From: Chrysaora quinquecirrha
Taxonomy: Eukaryota > Cnidaria > Scyphozoa > Semaeostomeae > Pelagiidae
NCBI GenBank assembly: GCA_014526335.1
Contig: JACTAT010000016.1
Span: 1,929,139-1,993,138, forward strand
Direction of reading: 5' to 3'
DNA: 64,000 bases
The notes beneath the pieces were generated by a model. That model made no database searches and was not told the origin of the DNA. It saw only the letters and a list, made by a program, of their open reading frames with translations. Shown piece after piece: positions 62,301 to 64,000 of the stretch; position 1 is the stretch's first letter, and the number at the start of each line of letters is the position of its first letter. Position numbers and translations under genes: made by a program.

Positions 62301-63697
62301 AGCTAGGTCATTGAAAATTTGTATGTAGACTAAGAACTAACATCGAGACTAACATCGAAAACTCGATACATTAAAATTTCGAAAATTTCTGTCATGGGGA
62401 CCTTTTGTCAAAGCTCTTTTTTGTAGGGTGTCGTTCGAGTTGGTTTCCACGATAGAAAGTATCAAGTTGTTGAAGGTGAAAAGTTTGAAGAATGGACTGC
62501 CAATCGACCAAGCGAGAGGATTCTTCAGATAGGTACAAACAGATAGTATTTGTTTTACAGGGTGGACGTATTTAAATACGTGATTTTAGTCACTTTTGCA
62601 TTGTAAAATATCCCCATGCAATGTGTTGAAATCTTCATTGGAGATAGGAAAGTTTGGATCTGAATACTTTTAATTAATAGTGTTGAGGTTCATTCATTCA
62701 AGTCATGCATTTGTCATGAATGACGAACGCTAGGATCGATCTTCCACAAGTGGCATACCACAATAGATGGGATTCGTAGCTGGACTACATTACCAGAGAG
62801 CCAGCGACGTTTCCACTGAGCTATAGTGCTCAGTAAAATCCCTGAGTAACTCTCTAAGTCATACAGCCCAAGGCTCTTCTCCAGTTTGACTTTATGTTTC
62901 GGTTATGCTGGGCCTTCTTCAGGACATAAGTATTTATATGTATTTGTTATGAATTGTATCGTTTGCTTAAATCATACGATTGCTGTCTTATTTCTAGATG
63001 TTCCAATGTGCGTCGGTATTCATGACGTGACTAACCAAGTTCCGTACTCCAATGTTGTTCAATTCAAATGGGAAACAAAAGCAGATACAAGATTGTTTAT
63101 CAAGGCAAGATTCACTGTTTCTGTTTATTTACATTGTGTCAGAATTAACAGGCATCAAATGTGGTTTGCTGGTTTTTATCTTTTTTTTCATTTATTTTAG
63201 GTAAATTGTGTGAGCTCTGAATTCACAAAGGGAAAAAGTGGTATGTATAAAGGCAGGCTTAGGGGACTGCATTAGTGGGGTGTCAGAATATGCCATATCC
63301 CTACCATTTTTCTAAACGCATCCGTTTATCACCTATAAAATTTCTCGCTTATGTCCCAGAATTTAACAAAAAATATCCCATATATTCTTTTTTTCCTGAA
63401 AATATCCTCATATATCCCTAATACCCCAATGGGGTTTCGCTTATGTTGATCTACGATACGATAGAACTAACGTCAAATATAAGTTCCGATTAGCAGTTGG
63501 CAGTTAGTTCTGCTAATAATAAGCTGTTTGTCCCATCAATGAAAATCGTTCAATTAAAAGTTTAATTTCGTCATTTTTTAGGAGGAGAAAGTGGAATCCC
63601 TCTTCGACTGCAAATAGATACTTATTTGTCAAATTCATCTTCAAGTATTGAAGATAAACCTGTGAATTCGAGTGGATGCAAGATCAAAGTTTTTAAA
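59330..63697 (+). CDS. TFCP2: CP2-family transcription factor (TFCP2/LSF-like), exons 1-9, continues beyond window
   Basis: This is a nuclear DNA-binding factor of the grainyhead/CP2 superfamily. Exons are 59330-59454, 60244-60345, 60921-60977, 61080-61156, 61569-61633, 62427-62532, 62998-63104, 63201-63240 and 63582-63697, in phase, giving 265 residues so far. The N-terminal YDMSEVLSLPIFK motif places it in the TFCP2/UBP1/TFCP2L1 branch, not with grainyhead proper. The CP2 DNA-binding domain follows, with LNEETVTYLNQSQSYEI, VVRVGFHDRKYQ, PSERILQIDVPM, VNCVSSEF and GIPLRLQIDTY. Exon 9 ends at CKIKVFK; the SAM-like oligomerisation domain would lie to the right of the window. Intron 7 uses a GC donor (GCAAGA). 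Human TFCP2 has 502 residues, so about half is visible. Confidence 0.94.
59465..59937. repeat. MITE with long inverted ends, AGAGGTCTGGGT family, TFCP2-like intron 1
   Basis: The interior (ACGGTTGTTTCAGGAGA) and right end (ACCCAGGTCTCTTTGAAAAG) match the NMT-intron copies. The left end has decayed. Confidence 0.7.
60355..60545. repeat. (ATTTG)n microsatellite with GACCTT-rich tail
   Basis: About 35 GATTTG/ATTTG pentamers in TFCP2-like intron 2, followed to about 60710 by degenerate CTTGACCTTGACC repeats. Confidence 0.95.
60792..60910. repeat. Near-perfect 58-bp inverted repeat (hairpin) just before TFCP2-like exon 3
   Basis: The arms 60792-60849 and 60854-60910 are complementary with one mismatch and one 1-bp indel, around a TTTG loop. 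The right arm ends 10 bp before exon 3, next to its acceptor. It could be a tiny MITE or a folded intron element. Confidence 0.92.
61200..61470 (-). mobile_element. Second tRNA-derived SINE family in TFCP2-like intron 4
   Basis: On the minus strand the head reads CTGTGCCGCAGTGGTTAGCG (box A-like), followed by GTTGGTTCGAGTCACGG (box B-like). The body differs from the SINEs at 12578 and 32205. The 3' boundary is uncertain. Confidence 0.7.
62095..62296. repeat. MITE, AGACTTATTACACGAGTC family, TFCP2-like intron 5
   Basis: Starts TTAGACTTATTACACGAGTC and ends AGTAATAAGTCTAG. The core contains the same AACAGCTGT motifs as the copies in NMT introns. Confidence 0.6.
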
Positions 63698-64000
63698 GTA
63701 AGCCTAATCTAGTTCCGGCCGTTCCGGCCGTTCCGGCCCGTCATCGTTTAGTAACGTTTACTAAAGTTCCATTTACGCTACAAAAATTTGGCACGGCACA
63801 AATAAAAATTAGTATGGGTTAAAATAAATTTGGCAAGGCTCGGTTAAATATCGCAGTGTAATGGATTGAAATGACATACAGTGCCGTCAAGCTTTTAGTC
63901 AGTTCTCGTTAAGACAGCTGAAATAAGCTTGGCCGTGTGAGGTCAGCATCTGGATGGATGACGTTCCAGATGGATGACCAAACAACTCACTCTGCCGTCC

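Overview
The window looks like draft nuclear DNA of an invertebrate animal, most likely a cnidarian of the coral or sea-anemone type. It is AT-rich, its genes are split by GT-AG introns, and it carries tRNA-derived SINEs, MITEs, a LINE remnant and long microsatellites. Several proteins match well-known metazoan families. The cnidarian assignment is an inference from gene style and repeat content, not from a marker gene.

Positions 1-25643 and 26325-49015 are the same chromosomal segment twice, in opposite orientation. Each arm carries RETSAT (all-trans-retinol 13,14-reductase), NMT (glycylpeptide N-tetradecanoyltransferase) and an SLC38-type amino-acid transporter. RETSAT and NMT are head-to-head, and NMT and SLC38 converge. 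All matched exons have identical lengths and phases in the two arms, except one SLC38 exon damaged by a LINE. The arms differ by scattered substitutions and by several private insertions. The centre of the palindrome is a run of exactly 500 N (25644-26143), and a second run of exactly 500 N (50103-50602) lies just beyond the right arm. The right arm is therefore contained in one contig of about 24 kb bounded by placeholder gaps. Both SLC38 copies lack their 5' exons at the centre, and right-arm RETSAT is cut at the second gap. The simplest reading is that the alternative haplotype of the locus was scaffolded inverted next to the first. A real inverted duplication cannot be excluded from sequence alone.

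The comparison of arms is informative in itself. The left arm has a 5.8-kb DNA transposon (163-5979) in RETSAT intron 4. The right arm preserves the empty site, so the element can be bounded exactly: about 330-bp terminal inverted repeats with 2 mismatches and a TAT target duplication. It encodes a multi-domain protein with Cys/His clusters, a possible RNase-H-like D/D/E region and a PIN/FEN-like nuclease motif set, broken by three apparent frameshifts. This is the best candidate in the window for a poorly described system. Other arm-specific insertions are one SINE in each arm, a LINE 3' end in right-arm SLC38, and a 1.35-kb TIR element in the right-arm RETSAT/NMT promoter interval.

From 50603 to 56113 there is no recognisable gene, only tandem and simple repeats. 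A single-exon class A GPCR with amine-receptor features lies at 56114-57451, directly after a 135-bp tandem array. A TFCP2/LSF-type CP2 transcription factor starts at 59330 and runs off the right edge. Nothing suggests that these genes form a shared pathway; they are ordinary neighbouring animal genes in repeat-rich DNA.
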